DNA of 64,000 nucleotides from Candidatus Gastranaerophilales bacterium (GTDB taxonomy: Bacteria; Cyanobacteriota; Vampirovibrionia; Gastranaerophilales; Gastranaerophilaceae). Below, in pieces: positions 8,207-17,086 of this stretch. The stretch covers positions 1 through 64,000 of the forward strand of contig CAJOJE010000005.1 of assembly GCA_905234865.1 (NCBI GenBank), written 5' to 3'. A program made the translations under genes and the position numbers. How positions within the stretch are numbered: position 1 is the stretch's first letter; each line of letters opens with the position of its first letter. A model generated the notes under the pieces. That model saw nothing but the letters and a program-made list of their open reading frames with translations, made no database searches and was not told the origin of the DNA.

Positions 8207-8431
8207 CAATCAAAAAGCGCTAAGAGATAAGATATAATTGAATTAGCGCCCTAAAACCCAAAACATCACCCATGCCGAAAAATTAAATTAAAAGTGAGTG
8301 AATTATAGAGTAATGATAAAGTGTTCGGATTGGTTCCCGTAATGTGAATGCGACACAGGTTTTATGCGTACTTAAAAGGGCTTTTTGAATTGACGGATAA
8401 TTAAAATTAACTGAAGGAGTTACTGAAAACT
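8207..8431 (+). promoter_or_regulatory. Long (about 225 nt) untranslated leader before nrdD
   Basis: The predicted transcript start lies near 8206, so about 225 bases precede nrdD with no convincing frame. It contains an early hairpin, GCGCTAA / TTAGCGC (8217-8223 with 8243-8249), and a weaker GTGT...ACAC pairing around 8320-8356. AAGGAG at 8414-8419 is 12 bases from the ATG, a long spacing. I see no B12 box or other riboswitch core I know, and no clear NrdR box pair. A structured regulatory leader is inferred. Confidence 0.4.
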
Positions 8432-10579
8432 ATGCAACAGATAGTAAAAAGGGACGGAAAAATTGTAGATTTTAACAGCGAAAAGATTACCAACGCAATA
8501 CAAAAAGCTGCTGAAACCACGAACGAATTCAATGTTCAAACGGCAAGACAATTAACAAGACAAGTAATTGACATAGCACGCAAAATGGTAGAGAAAAAGC
8601 AAGGGAATTTCAGAGCTCCTTCCATTGAAGAAATTCAAGATATCGTGGAATATGTGCTTATGTCCTCGGATTACAAAAAAACTGCAAAAAACTACGTTTT
8701 ATACAGGGATCAGCATTCCAAAATAAGAGAATTTATCGAATCGGCTAACGTTGATATGGTTGATGAATATGTTCAAAAACTTGATTGGCAGGTTAACGAA
8801 AATTCAAACATGAGTTACTCAATTCAAGGTTTAAACAATTATCTTGCTTCAAATATCTCAAAAAGCTACTGGTTGAATAAAATTTATTCAAGCGAAGTTA
8901 AAACGGCGCATCAAAACGGCGATATTCATATTCATGATTTGAATATTGTCGCAAGCTACTGTGTGGGTTGGGATTTAAAAGATTTGCTCTTGCAGGGGTT
9001 TACGGGCGTAAGAGGAAAAGTCCAGTCAAAGCCCGCAAAACATTTTAGAACGGCTTTAGGGCAAATCGTTAATTTTATGTATACGATGCAAGGTGAAGCT
9101 GCGGGCGCACAAGCCTTTTCAAACTTTGATACTCTTCTTGCGCCGTTTGTAAGATACGACGGCTTGACTTATGAACAGGTAAAACAAGCTATGCAGGAAT
9201 TTGTATTCAATTTGAATGTTCCGACTCGTGTCGGCTTCCAAACGCCTTTTACGAATATTACAATGGATTTAACCGTTCCTTCATATTATAAAGACCAATG
9301 CGTAATTGTCGGCGGCGATATCATGGATGAAACTTACGGTGAATTCCAAAATGAAATGAACATGATAAATAAAGCTTTCTTTGAAGTTATGATGGAAGGC
9401 GATGCTCAAGGTCAGGTTTTAACGTTCCCGATTCCTACATATAACATCACAAAAGATTTTGATTGGGATAATAAAGAGCTTGACGGACTTTGGGAAATGA
9501 CCGCAAAATACGGTATCCCGAATTTCTCGAACTTTGTAAATTCAGACCTTAACCCTGAAGATGCAAGGAGTATGTGCTGTCGTTTAAGAATTGACAATAG
9601 AGAACTTGCTTATCGTGGCGGCGGCTTATTCGGTTCAAACCCTCTAACCGGTTCAATCGGAGTTGTTACGGTTAATCTTCCGAAAATCGGCTTTATCGCA
9701 AATAATGAAGAACAATTCTTTGAAATTTTAAAACAAAGAATGGATATTGCAAAAACTTCTCTCGAAGAAAAAAGAAAAGTTGTTGAACAATTGACGGATA
9801 ATAACTTGTATCCTTATACAAAATATTATCTGAGAGATATTAAAGCAAGATTTGGAGTATATTGGAAAAACCATTTCTCCACAATCGGACTTGTCGGCAT
9901 GAATGAAGCATGTTTAAACCTTTTGGGCGTCGGAATTGCCGATAAAAAAGGAAAAGAATTTGCCCTCAAAGTTATGGACTTTATGAGAGCAACAATCAGA
10001 AAATATCAGGAAGAAACGGGAAATAACTATAACTTGGAAGCAACTCCCGCTGAAGGAACAAGTTACAGATTGGCTAAAATGGATAAGAAAAATCTTATTT
10101 CGATTAAAGTTGCAAACGATAAAGAATATTATGAAAAAGGTGCTAAACCCTTCTATACGAATTCAACTCAATTGCCCGTAAATTATTCCGACGATATTTT
10201 TGAAGTTTTGGATCATCAAGACGAGCTTCAGACAAAATATACAGGCGGTACTACCGTACATATTTTTGCGGGTGAAAGAATTCATGATATCGAAACGATG
10301 AAAAATTTAGTCAGAAAAATTTGCAACAACTATAAACTTCCTTACTTTACGTTCTCTCCGACATTCTCTACCTGCAAAAACCATGGTTATATTGCGGGTG
10401 AACATTTCAAATGCCCTAAATGCGGTGAAGAATGCGAAGTTTATTCCAGAGTCGTAGGGTATATCCGCCCCGTTAAACAATGGAACGAGGGAAAAAGAAC
10501 CGAATTTGAAATGAGAAAGACTTTTAAATTCGATGAGGCAAAATTAAAATCCGACTCGGAAAATTGCGTTACATGCTAA
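8432..10579 (+). CDS. nrdD: Anaerobic (class III) ribonucleoside-triphosphate reductase
   Basis: 715 residues. An N-terminal ATP-cone (about 3-95, starting QQIVKRDGKIVDF) senses ATP/dATP. The central ten-stranded barrel holds the MCCRLRID block with candidate active-site Cys. The C-terminus has four zinc-site Cys (C648, C661, C664, C668) and the glycyl-radical loop RVVGYIRP, putting the radical at about Gly676. It reduces NTPs to dNTPs with formate as electron donor and works only without oxygen, so DNA synthesis here can be anaerobic. It is first in a long operon and overlaps nrdG. Confidence 0.96.
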   Translation: MQQIVKRDGKIVDFNSEKITNAIQKAAETTNEFNVQTARQLTRQVIDIARKMVEKKQGNFRAPSIEEIQDIVEYVLMSSDYKKTAKNYVLYRDQHSKIREFIESANVDMVDEYVQKLDWQVNENSNMSYSIQGLNNYLASNISKSYWLNKIYSSEVKTAHQNGDIHIHDLNIVASYCVGWDLKDLLLQGFTGVRGKVQSKPAKHFRTALGQIVNFMYTMQGEAAGAQAFSNFDTLLAPFVRYDGLTYEQVKQAMQEFVFNLNVPTRVGFQTPFTNITMDLTVPSYYKDQCVIVGGDIMDETYGEFQNEMNMINKAFFEVMMEGDAQGQVLTFPIPTYNITKDFDWDNKELDGLWEMTAKYGIPNFSNFVNSDLNPEDARSMCCRLRIDNRELAYRGGGLFGSNPLTGSIGVVTVNLPKIGFIANNEEQFFEILKQRMDIAKTSLEEKRKVVEQLTDNNLYPYTKYYLRDIKARFGVYWKNHFSTIGLVGMNEACLNLLGVGIADKKGKEFALKVMDFMRATIRKYQEETGNNYNLEATPAEGTSYRLAKMDKKNLISIKVANDKEYYEKGAKPFYTNSTQLPVNYSDDIFEVLDHQDELQTKYTGGTTVHIFAGERIHDIETMKNLVRKICNNYKLPYFTFSPTFSTCKNHGYIAGEHFKCPKCGEECEVYSRVVGYIRPVKQWNEGKRTEFEMRKTFKFDEAKLKSDSENCVTC

Positions 10580-11268
10580 TAGGCGGATTTCAAAAATCTT
10601 CATTAATTGACTATAAAGGAAGAATTGCAGCCGTTGTATTTTTACAAGGCTGCAATTTCTTGTGTCCGTATTGTCATAATCCGGAGCTTGTTTTTCCTAA
10701 AGTATTCGGTCTTTTTAGAGAAGATGAGATTATATCTTTTTTAAAAACAAGAATAAATAAACTTGACGGCGTTGTTATATCGGGCGGAGAACCTACATTG
10801 CATAAGAAATTGCCTGAATTTATAGAGAAAATAAAAGAGCTTGATTTTGAAATTAAACTCGATACAAACGGAACAAATCCCGATATGATTGAGCAATTGG
10901 TGCATGAAAATTTAATTGATTATATCGCAATGGATATAAAAACATCTTTTGATGATTATGAAAAAGTCGTAAAAAAAGAAGTCGACATCAATAAAATAAA
11001 AAAAAGTTTTGATTTTATAATTAATTCAAATGTGGATTATGAATTCAGAACAACGATAACAAGCGGTTTAATTGCGTATGATAACTTTGTTAAAATAAAT
11101 GACGAATTTAAAAAATACGGAAAAATTAAAAGATATTATCTGCAAAAATTCCAACCGTCAAAACATGTTGACCCTTCTTTTTCGGACAAAAAAACTTTCG
11201 ACGATACGGAATTTGACAAATTAAAAGAATTATTTAAAGATAGTGTTGAATTTATAGAGGTAAGATAA
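10573..11268 (+). CDS. nrdG: Anaerobic ribonucleotide reductase activating protein (radical SAM)
   Basis: 231 residues from ATG 10573; a TTG at 10564 is the alternative. The radical-SAM motif CNFLCPYC gives Cys27, 31 and 34 for a [4Fe-4S] cluster, and SGGEPTL is the usual SAM-contacting block. It abstracts a hydrogen from the NrdD glycine using S-adenosylmethionine and reduced ferredoxin or flavodoxin. The start MLIGGFQKSSLIDYKG matches the family's usual N-terminus, which decides the start codon. It overlaps the nrdD stop by 7 bases, so the pair is coupled. Confidence 0.93.
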   Translation: MLIGGFQKSSLIDYKGRIAAVVFLQGCNFLCPYCHNPELVFPKVFGLFREDEIISFLKTRINKLDGVVISGGEPTLHKKLPEFIEKIKELDFEIKLDTNGTNPDMIEQLVHENLIDYIAMDIKTSFDDYEKVVKKEVDINKIKKSFDFIINSNVDYEFRTTITSGLIAYDNFVKINDEFKKYGKIKRYYLQKFQPSKHVDPSFSDKKTFDDTEFDKLKELFKDSVEFIEVR

Positions 11269-11969
11269 TGAATGACATAAGACCGATAATTTTAGTTCCG
11301 ACGTATAATGAAGCATTAAATATAAAAACTTTTTTACATGAAGTTTTTAAATTTGTTCCCGATATAAACGTTTTGTTAATTGATGATAATTCCCCCGACG
11401 GCACCGCAGATATTGTTCATAATATGTGTGATAAGAGAATTTATATTCTAAAAAGAACAAAAAAAAGCGGTCTTGCCTCAGCCTATATTGACGGCTTTAA
11501 ATATGCCAAAAATTTAGGCTTTAATCAATTTGTAGAAATGGATGCGGATTTTTCTCATAAGCCCGAGTATTTACCCGTTATGCTTGAAAATTTAAAAAAA
11601 TACGATTTCGTAATAGGTTCAAGAAACATAAAAGGCGGCGGAGTTTCCGACTGGTCTTTTATAAGAAATATGATTTCAAAATTAGGCTCGTTATATTCAA
11701 ATATTATTCTTTTTTGCCCGATAAGAGATTTAACGGGCGGGTTTAACGGGTGGAATTTAAAAGTTTTGGACGAAATCGGCTTAGATAATATAATTTCCAA
11801 AGGATATTCTTTCCAAATCGAGTTAAAATACAGAGCTTATAAAAAGAAATTCAAATATATTGAATTTCCGATAATTTTCCCCGATAGAAAACTCGGAGAA
11901 TCTAAAATGAGCGGAGATATATTTTTGGAGGCAATGAAAAATGTCGTTAAAATTAAGATGTCTGTATAG
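11268..11969 (+). CDS. GT2 glycosyltransferase, polyprenyl-phosphate mannose synthase-like (DPM1)
   Basis: 233 residues with the Dpm1 pattern: VPTYNEALNI at the N-terminus, LLIDDNSPDGT (nucleotide-sugar site), MDADFSHKPEYLP (metal-binding DxD), VIGSRNIKGGG and a C-terminal GESKMSG. It has no membrane anchor, as in the soluble Dpm1 class. The expected reaction is transfer of a hexose, usually mannose, from GDP or UDP to polyprenyl phosphate on the cytoplasmic face. The two GT39-like proteins encoded directly downstream would be natural users of that donor. It begins in a TAATG overlap with nrdG. Confidence 0.85.
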   Translation: MNDIRPIILVPTYNEALNIKTFLHEVFKFVPDINVLLIDDNSPDGTADIVHNMCDKRIYILKRTKKSGLASAYIDGFKYAKNLGFNQFVEMDADFSHKPEYLPVMLENLKKYDFVIGSRNIKGGGVSDWSFIRNMISKLGSLYSNIILFCPIRDLTGGFNGWNLKVLDEIGLDNIISKGYSFQIELKYRAYKKKFKYIEFPIIFPDRKLGESKMSGDIFLEAMKNVVKIKMSV

Positions 11970-13737
11970 CTTTTTTCTTTTATCATTTGTTCTTTTTTAT
12001 TTATTTTTTATTGGAAATTATGTAAAAATCCCTCTTTTGGGCGGGATACATTCTGATATGAGAGTAAATACAGACGGATTGGGAGTGGTTATTGCGGATA
12101 ATGTCGAACTTAGCCCGTCATCAAATTTTGAAAACGGGTATAATGTCTATATAACGGAAAACTACCCTATAAAAAGTCTTTACATAAAAGGAAAAGACGT
12201 TTTTGTTTCATTATCCGATAAACTTTTTTATCTTGGCGATTATGACGGGTATTTTTCAAAAAAATATAACGATTTTTCAAATAACATAACAGGAAAAGGT
12301 TTTTTTAAATTTTTCCAGATTAAATTTTTATCAATTTTTTATAATTCAATGATTTTTCTTTTTATATTTTTTGTCCTCTTTTGGCTTACCTTTTTAAAAA
12401 GTCCGCCAAAATTCGGGATTTTATTTATTTTAATTCTCTCTTTAATTTTAAGGTTGCCGGATTTATCGGTTTCTCTTTGGACGGATGAAACGTATTCTCT
12501 TTATATGGCAGGAAATTCAAAGTTACCTTTTTTAAGCGTTTTTATGGATAGCGGAAACCCGCCTTTATTTTTTATTTTGGTGAGATTTTTAGAAATTTTT
12601 TTCGGAAAATCGCCGGAAATTTTAAGATTTTTTTATCTTTTTACATCCGTTTTTTCAAATTATCTTATATATCTTATTTTAAAAAATGAAACGGGAAAAA
12701 AAGAAGCATTATTTTCTTCATTTCTTTTTTCCGTCAATATTTATTCAATCGTATCTTCAATAGAGCTTAGAGCTTATTCACTTTTAATATTTTTATCTTT
12801 ATCTTTGTTTTATTACCTTTTAAAATTACAAAAAACCCCAACGACTAAAAACTTTGTAATTTATGGAATTTTGGGCGCATTAATATTAAATACTCATTAT
12901 TTTGGCGCAATTATTTTATTTTTTAATTTTTTGTACGGACTTTTTGTTATTTCAAAAAAAACATCTTTTATTTATGCAAATTTAATTTCATTTTTATTTT
13001 TCCTCCCTTATCTTTTATATAACGGCTTAAACGGGCTTATTGATTCAGGGTTTAATAAATTCCCCGCACCTCATTTTAAATTTTATTTTGATTGTTTTAT
13101 AAAGTATTCGGGCGGTTTTATAAGCGCTTTTATTCTTTTTGTTTTTTCTATTTTTGCCCTTCAAAAAAGGGATAAAATTTATTTATATTCTTCATTATTG
13201 ATTTTTGGAACTTTTTTATTCTCTTATTTATTTTCTTTAATAAAACCCATTTGTCAGGAATATTATTTTATTTTGCTTTTGCCCTTTTTTATTATTCTTA
13301 TGTCTTATGTTTTTTCTTTTAAAAATTTATATTTAAAAATATTTATCTCAATTTTGCTTCTTGCTTCTTATTTTTCCTTTAATCCTTACATACCAAGAGA
13401 TAGGCACAATTTTTTAAACTTTGACAATATAGTTTCATTTTATATGAATAAAACAAACGGGATAAACTCCGCCTTAATCGTTCCACATTCAAAAGATATG
13501 GTAAAAATTGCGTATAATCTCCCAAACGATATTGAAATAATCCAGCTTAATTCTTTTTATAGTGCGGATAATCTTATAGATGCAATAAATGAAACAAAGT
13601 CAAAAGAGGTTTATTTTAAATTGGAATATAAATTTGCAAAAGAATTTCTTTTTAAAACTTCAAAAATGTTTAAGACATCTTTCATCAGGGTTGATAATGA
13701 TGTTATTATTGCAAAAGTTACAAAGGAGAGAAAATGA
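11941..13737 (+). CDS. GT39/ArnT-like integral membrane glycosyltransferase (copy 1)
   Basis: 598 residues with about ten or more transmembrane segments. The first periplasmic loop carries the family's acidic motif (SLWTDETYSLYMAGN), followed by SGNPPLFFILVR. Members use polyprenyl-phosphate sugars to glycosylate proteins or lipids on the outer face of the inner membrane. An N-terminal region of about 120 residues with one helix precedes the core. GGAGG at 11928-11932 places the start at 11941, inside the preceding gene. It is a paralogue of the next gene, with shared architecture and motifs but divergent sequence. Acceptor unknown. Confidence 0.8.
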   Translation: MSLKLRCLYSFFLLSFVLFYLFFIGNYVKIPLLGGIHSDMRVNTDGLGVVIADNVELSPSSNFENGYNVYITENYPIKSLYIKGKDVFVSLSDKLFYLGDYDGYFSKKYNDFSNNITGKGFFKFFQIKFLSIFYNSMIFLFIFFVLFWLTFLKSPPKFGILFILILSLILRLPDLSVSLWTDETYSLYMAGNSKLPFLSVFMDSGNPPLFFILVRFLEIFFGKSPEILRFFYLFTSVFSNYLIYLILKNETGKKEALFSSFLFSVNIYSIVSSIELRAYSLLIFLSLSLFYYLLKLQKTPTTKNFVIYGILGALILNTHYFGAIILFFNFLYGLFVISKKTSFIYANLISFLFFLPYLLYNGLNGLIDSGFNKFPAPHFKFYFDCFIKYSGGFISAFILFVFSIFALQKRDKIYLYSSLLIFGTFLFSYLFSLIKPICQEYYFILLLPFFIILMSYVFSFKNLYLKIFISILLLASYFSFNPYIPRDRHNFLNFDNIVSFYMNKTNGINSALIVPHSKDMVKIAYNLPNDIEIIQLNSFYSADNLIDAINETKSKEVYFKLEYKFAKEFLFKTSKMFKTSFIRVDNDVIIAKVTKERK

Positions 13738-15746
13738 ACATTTTAGAAAATAAAAAATTTATAAATTTTTTATTTGCAGTATCCGTTTTCTTTTTTATAA
13801 TTTCTCTTCTGTGGTCGTTTTTATCGCATATAAACGATGTAGAAATTCCGATTTTAGGGCATATAAATGCCGATATAAGAATAAACATAGAAGCCGATAA
13901 AAATTTAAGAAATAATCTTCATGTTTTTGCGGATAATGAAGAATTGAACCCCGAAATTTTAAATTTTGCGGATACTTATGCAACTTATGCGGTTGATAAA
14001 CTCCCTGTTCATAATTTTGTAATCAAAGTTGATAATAATAAAGATGTTTCAAAAGTTATTAACAATATGATTGTTTTTACCGCCCATAAAATGAACTATT
14101 TTAGCGGTAAAGACATATCGGAATTTAAAAATCGGAATAACGAATTTTATCTTATTCCGTTTGATAAAATAAAATATTTTGAAAACTCAAAATATGTAAA
14201 CGATAAGGGCGTGTTGAAAAAAACGGCATTTTTCTTTATGTCTTTATTTTATAATCCGAATTTTTACGTTATTCCTTATTGTTGGTTTTTAGCTTCGGTT
14301 TTAATTTATCTTAAAAATAAAGACAAAATCAATTTGCGATTTACGTTAGTAAAAACAAATGCAATTTGGATAATTTTGTTATCGGCTTTGATTTTCAGAT
14401 TGCAGGATTCAGGCTTTCCTTTTTGGTCGGATGAACTTTATACGTCAACCGTAGCGGGTAATCCGAACTTGCCTTTAAGCGCAATTTTTCTTGACCCCGA
14501 TAATCCGCCTTTGTTTTTTCTTTTTGCAAGGATTCAACAAATTATATTTGGCCGGAATGAAGCAGTTTTAAGGCTTTTGCCATGCATATTTTCGATACTT
14601 TCGATTATCCTCCTTTATTTTGTGCTGAAAAAGTTTGCGGATAAAAAATGTGCGCTTGTTTCATCTTTTTTATTTGCTTTAAATATTTATGCAATTCATT
14701 CGGGGCGTGAATTCAGGGTTTATTCTTTGTGCATTTTGCTTTCGATATTATCTTTTTATTTTTTGTTTGAAATAATCCGAAAAAGGAAAAACAGGGATTT
14801 TGCAATATATGGTTTTATTGCCGTTTTAATGGCAAATTCGCACTATTTTCAAATTCTTGTTCTTATTTCAAACTTTATTTTCGGCATGTTTTTTCTTGAT
14901 AATAAATCTCGTTTGAAATTTTTTATTGCAAATATCATAGGTGCCGTTTCATTTTTACCCTATTTTCTTGTTACATGTTTGCAAAAAGCACTTTTGGACA
15001 CATCTTTTAATAAATTACACGTCCCTTTAATAAAAGATATGTTTGAATATTATAATGATTTTTGGATGGGCGGTTTTATAAGCGGCAGCGTTATTTTAAC
15101 TGCTTTAATTTTGATTATTCCGAAATTGAAAAATTTGGTTTTTGACTTCACGAAAAATGATAAAAGACCGATTCTGTTTTTATATTTTTTGTATTCCGTT
15201 TTATTTATTTTTGTTTCTTCTTATTTAATTTCTCAAATCCGCCCCATTATAAGACCTTGGTATTTTATCAACGCTCTGGGGTTTGTAATTGCTTCGATTG
15301 CTCTTATAATCTCTTTTCCGTATAAAAATAAAATCTTCGGACGAATTTTTATAATCTGTATTCTTTTTGTTTATTTTTGTTTTGGAAATTATGTTAATAA
15401 GGACAAAACCATTCTTGTTACTTTCCAAAATCTTATTGAATTTTCTTATTATGATTCTCCCCGCTATTTCGGAAAACAAATAGGGCTTGCATTGCACGAT
15501 ACCCCCGATTATACGCTTTTTTACAAAGATAAAACAAGAGATTATATATCAATTGTGATGTATATGTTTGCTTGTAGCGAGGATGATTTTATTGATATTA
15601 TCGAAAAAGCTAAACAAGATGTTATATACACCCGTCTTGAATACAGGTCTTTTATGTATGTTATAGATAAATTATCGAAAAATTATAAAGTTTCAATAAT
15701 CAGAGGCGATAAAGACGTTATTTATGCAAGGATTGAAAAAAAATGA
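13734..15746 (+). CDS. GT39/ArnT-like integral membrane glycosyltransferase (copy 2)
   Basis: 670 residues, same layout as the upstream copy: N-terminal helix, an extracytoplasmic region of about 150 residues, then a multi-span core starting ALIFRLQDSGFPFWSDELYTSTVAGNP, with DPDNPPLFFLFAR matching SGNPPLFFILVR of copy 1. The WSDE acidic pair is the expected catalytic and metal site. The longer extracytoplasmic part before the core may set acceptor choice. It overlaps copy 1 by 4 bases and the DNA glycosylase gene by 4 bases, so all are co-transcribed. An ancient tandem duplication is inferred. Confidence 0.8.
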   Translation: MNILENKKFINFLFAVSVFFFIISLLWSFLSHINDVEIPILGHINADIRINIEADKNLRNNLHVFADNEELNPEILNFADTYATYAVDKLPVHNFVIKVDNNKDVSKVINNMIVFTAHKMNYFSGKDISEFKNRNNEFYLIPFDKIKYFENSKYVNDKGVLKKTAFFFMSLFYNPNFYVIPYCWFLASVLIYLKNKDKINLRFTLVKTNAIWIILLSALIFRLQDSGFPFWSDELYTSTVAGNPNLPLSAIFLDPDNPPLFFLFARIQQIIFGRNEAVLRLLPCIFSILSIILLYFVLKKFADKKCALVSSFLFALNIYAIHSGREFRVYSLCILLSILSFYFLFEIIRKRKNRDFAIYGFIAVLMANSHYFQILVLISNFIFGMFFLDNKSRLKFFIANIIGAVSFLPYFLVTCLQKALLDTSFNKLHVPLIKDMFEYYNDFWMGGFISGSVILTALILIIPKLKNLVFDFTKNDKRPILFLYFLYSVLFIFVSSYLISQIRPIIRPWYFINALGFVIASIALIISFPYKNKIFGRIFIICILFVYFCFGNYVNKDKTILVTFQNLIEFSYYDSPRYFGKQIGLALHDTPDYTLFYKDKTRDYISIVMYMFACSEDDFIDIIEKAKQDVIYTRLEYRSFMYVIDKLSKNYKVSIIRGDKDVIYARIEKK

Positions 15747-16330
15747 GCTTAGAAGAAGAATTAAGGCTTGTGAAAGAAAAATGTCTGTTGTGCGAAAAAT
15801 GCCCTTTATCAAAAACAAGAACAAACGTTGTTTTTGATGACGGCATACCAAACGGAAATCTTATGCTTATAGGCGAAGCGCCGGGGTTTTATGAAGACAA
15901 GGAAGGAAAACCTTTTGTCGGAAAGGCGGGGCAATTGCTCGATAAAATTTTCAATTCCGTCGGTTTATCAAGACAAAAAGATGTTTATATTGCAAATACG
16001 ATAAAATGTCGTCCTCCGAATAATCGTGATCCTTTGGATACCGAAAAAGTCTCTTGTAGAGAGTATCTGGATAGACAGGTTGAAATTTTAAAACCTAAAA
16101 TAATATTGCTTTGCGGAAATGTTTCGCTAAAGAGTTTTTTAAATTTGCCGTATGGTATAACAAAGGCAAGAGGAAATTGGTTCGAAGGACCTTTTCAATC
16201 AAAAATGATGCCGATATATCACCCCTCTTACCTTTTAAGAAACGATTCAAGAGAAAAGGGTTCTCCAAAATGGCAGATGTGGCAAGATATTCAAGAAATT
16301 AAACGTATGTATGAAAGGCTTAAAAGTTGA
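15743..16330 (+). CDS. Family 4 uracil-DNA glycosylase (Fe-S)
   Basis: 195 residues. Cys17 and Cys20 in CEKC, Cys89 in IKCRPPNNRDP and Cys105 in VSCREYL are the four ligands expected for the [4Fe-4S] cluster. GEAPGFYEDKEGKPFVGKAGQLLD is the catalytic and uracil-binding motif, and MPIYHPSYLLRN is the DNA-intercalating motif. It removes uracil from DNA, starting base-excision repair. Length matches the family. Its presence in the nrd operon puts dNTP supply and uracil repair together, though linkage may be incidental. ATGA overlap with the preceding gene. Confidence 0.92.
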   Translation: MSLEEELRLVKEKCLLCEKCPLSKTRTNVVFDDGIPNGNLMLIGEAPGFYEDKEGKPFVGKAGQLLDKIFNSVGLSRQKDVYIANTIKCRPPNNRDPLDTEKVSCREYLDRQVEILKPKIILLCGNVSLKSFLNLPYGITKARGNWFEGPFQSKMMPIYHPSYLLRNDSREKGSPKWQMWQDIQEIKRMYERLKS

Positions 16331-17007
16331 AAAAGATTATATTATTCTCGATTCTTTTTACGGTAAATCCTGTTTTTGCTCATGTGAGCGAAGTTTTTCA
16401 AGGGCAGGATATTAATATGGTAAAAGCGGGAATTTCAAAATACATTCTCCAAAAAGGCGGAGCAATTGACCATGGCGGTTCTTACGAATCAAATTCGATA
16501 AGAGCAATGGAAAAAGTAAGAGAAAAATACGGAACGTATTCTTATATTTATTCTTTCAACATTACTCCTTTGGAAAACGGAGTAAAAGTTGATTTAAGCG
16601 GCGTAAAAAAGCTGTCGGGAGGCGAAGCGCAGCCGCTCGGCGAAGAAATTGAAAGAATTGTCATGAATAATATTCTTAATTCTTCAAAAGGACGCTTTTT
16701 ATACGGCTTAGGATTTGATTTTGATTACTATAATACTCAAACAGGTAGTATTAAAGCTCCAAAAGGCAAAGAAACAGGTATAAAAATTACTAACGTAAAA
16801 TACGATGCCCAAAAACAAGGGCTTCAGGCAGGGGATGTCATTGTTAAAATTAACGGGAGATATCTTAAAGATATCCCGATTGATGAATATGCCGCAATAC
16901 TCCATGCGAAAAGTTTAACCGATACCGTCGAGTTGACTTATATAAGGAACGGCATTGAAAAAACGGTCATTCTTTCGCCTCGTTTAAGCAACCCAAAAGT
17001 CTTTTAA
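16327..17007 (+). CDS. Exported PDZ-domain protein, unknown
   Basis: 226 residues with a TTG start overlapping the preceding stop (TTGA). MKKIILFSILFTVNPVFA is a signal peptide. The middle is unassigned; a PDZ-like domain occupies about residues 150-215 (GIKITNVKYDAQKQGLQAGDVIVKINGRYL). No protease domain is attached, so a periplasmic binding or adaptor role is inferred. It is the last gene before the SLH gene's own promoter. No terminator is visible in the short gap. Confidence 0.75.
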   Translation: MKKIILFSILFTVNPVFAHVSEVFQGQDINMVKAGISKYILQKGGAIDHGGSYESNSIRAMEKVREKYGTYSYIYSFNITPLENGVKVDLSGVKKLSGGEAQPLGEEIERIVMNNILNSSKGRFLYGLGFDFDYYNTQTGSIKAPKGKETGIKITNVKYDAQKQGLQAGDVIVKINGRYLKDIPIDEYAAILHAKSLTDTVELTYIRNGIEKTVILSPRLSNPKVF

Positions 17008-17011
17008 CTTA

Positions 17012-17040
17012 TTGACATTTTGAGGGTTTTTTAATATAAA
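17012..17040 (+). promoter_or_regulatory. Strong promoter of the SLH protein gene
   Basis: TTGACA (17012-17017) and TATAAA (17035-17040) have a 17-base spacer. A second TATAAT at 17041-17046 overlaps the start region. The predicted leader is about 40 bases. Confidence 0.75.
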
Positions 17041-17086
17041 TATAATATCATTACAACTATGTTGGAAACAAATAGGATAGGAGAAA

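Noticed and set aside
8207-8431. Cobalamin or other known riboswitch ahead of nrdD.
   Set aside because: No B12 box or other recognised core sequence is present; kept only as an unexplained leader.
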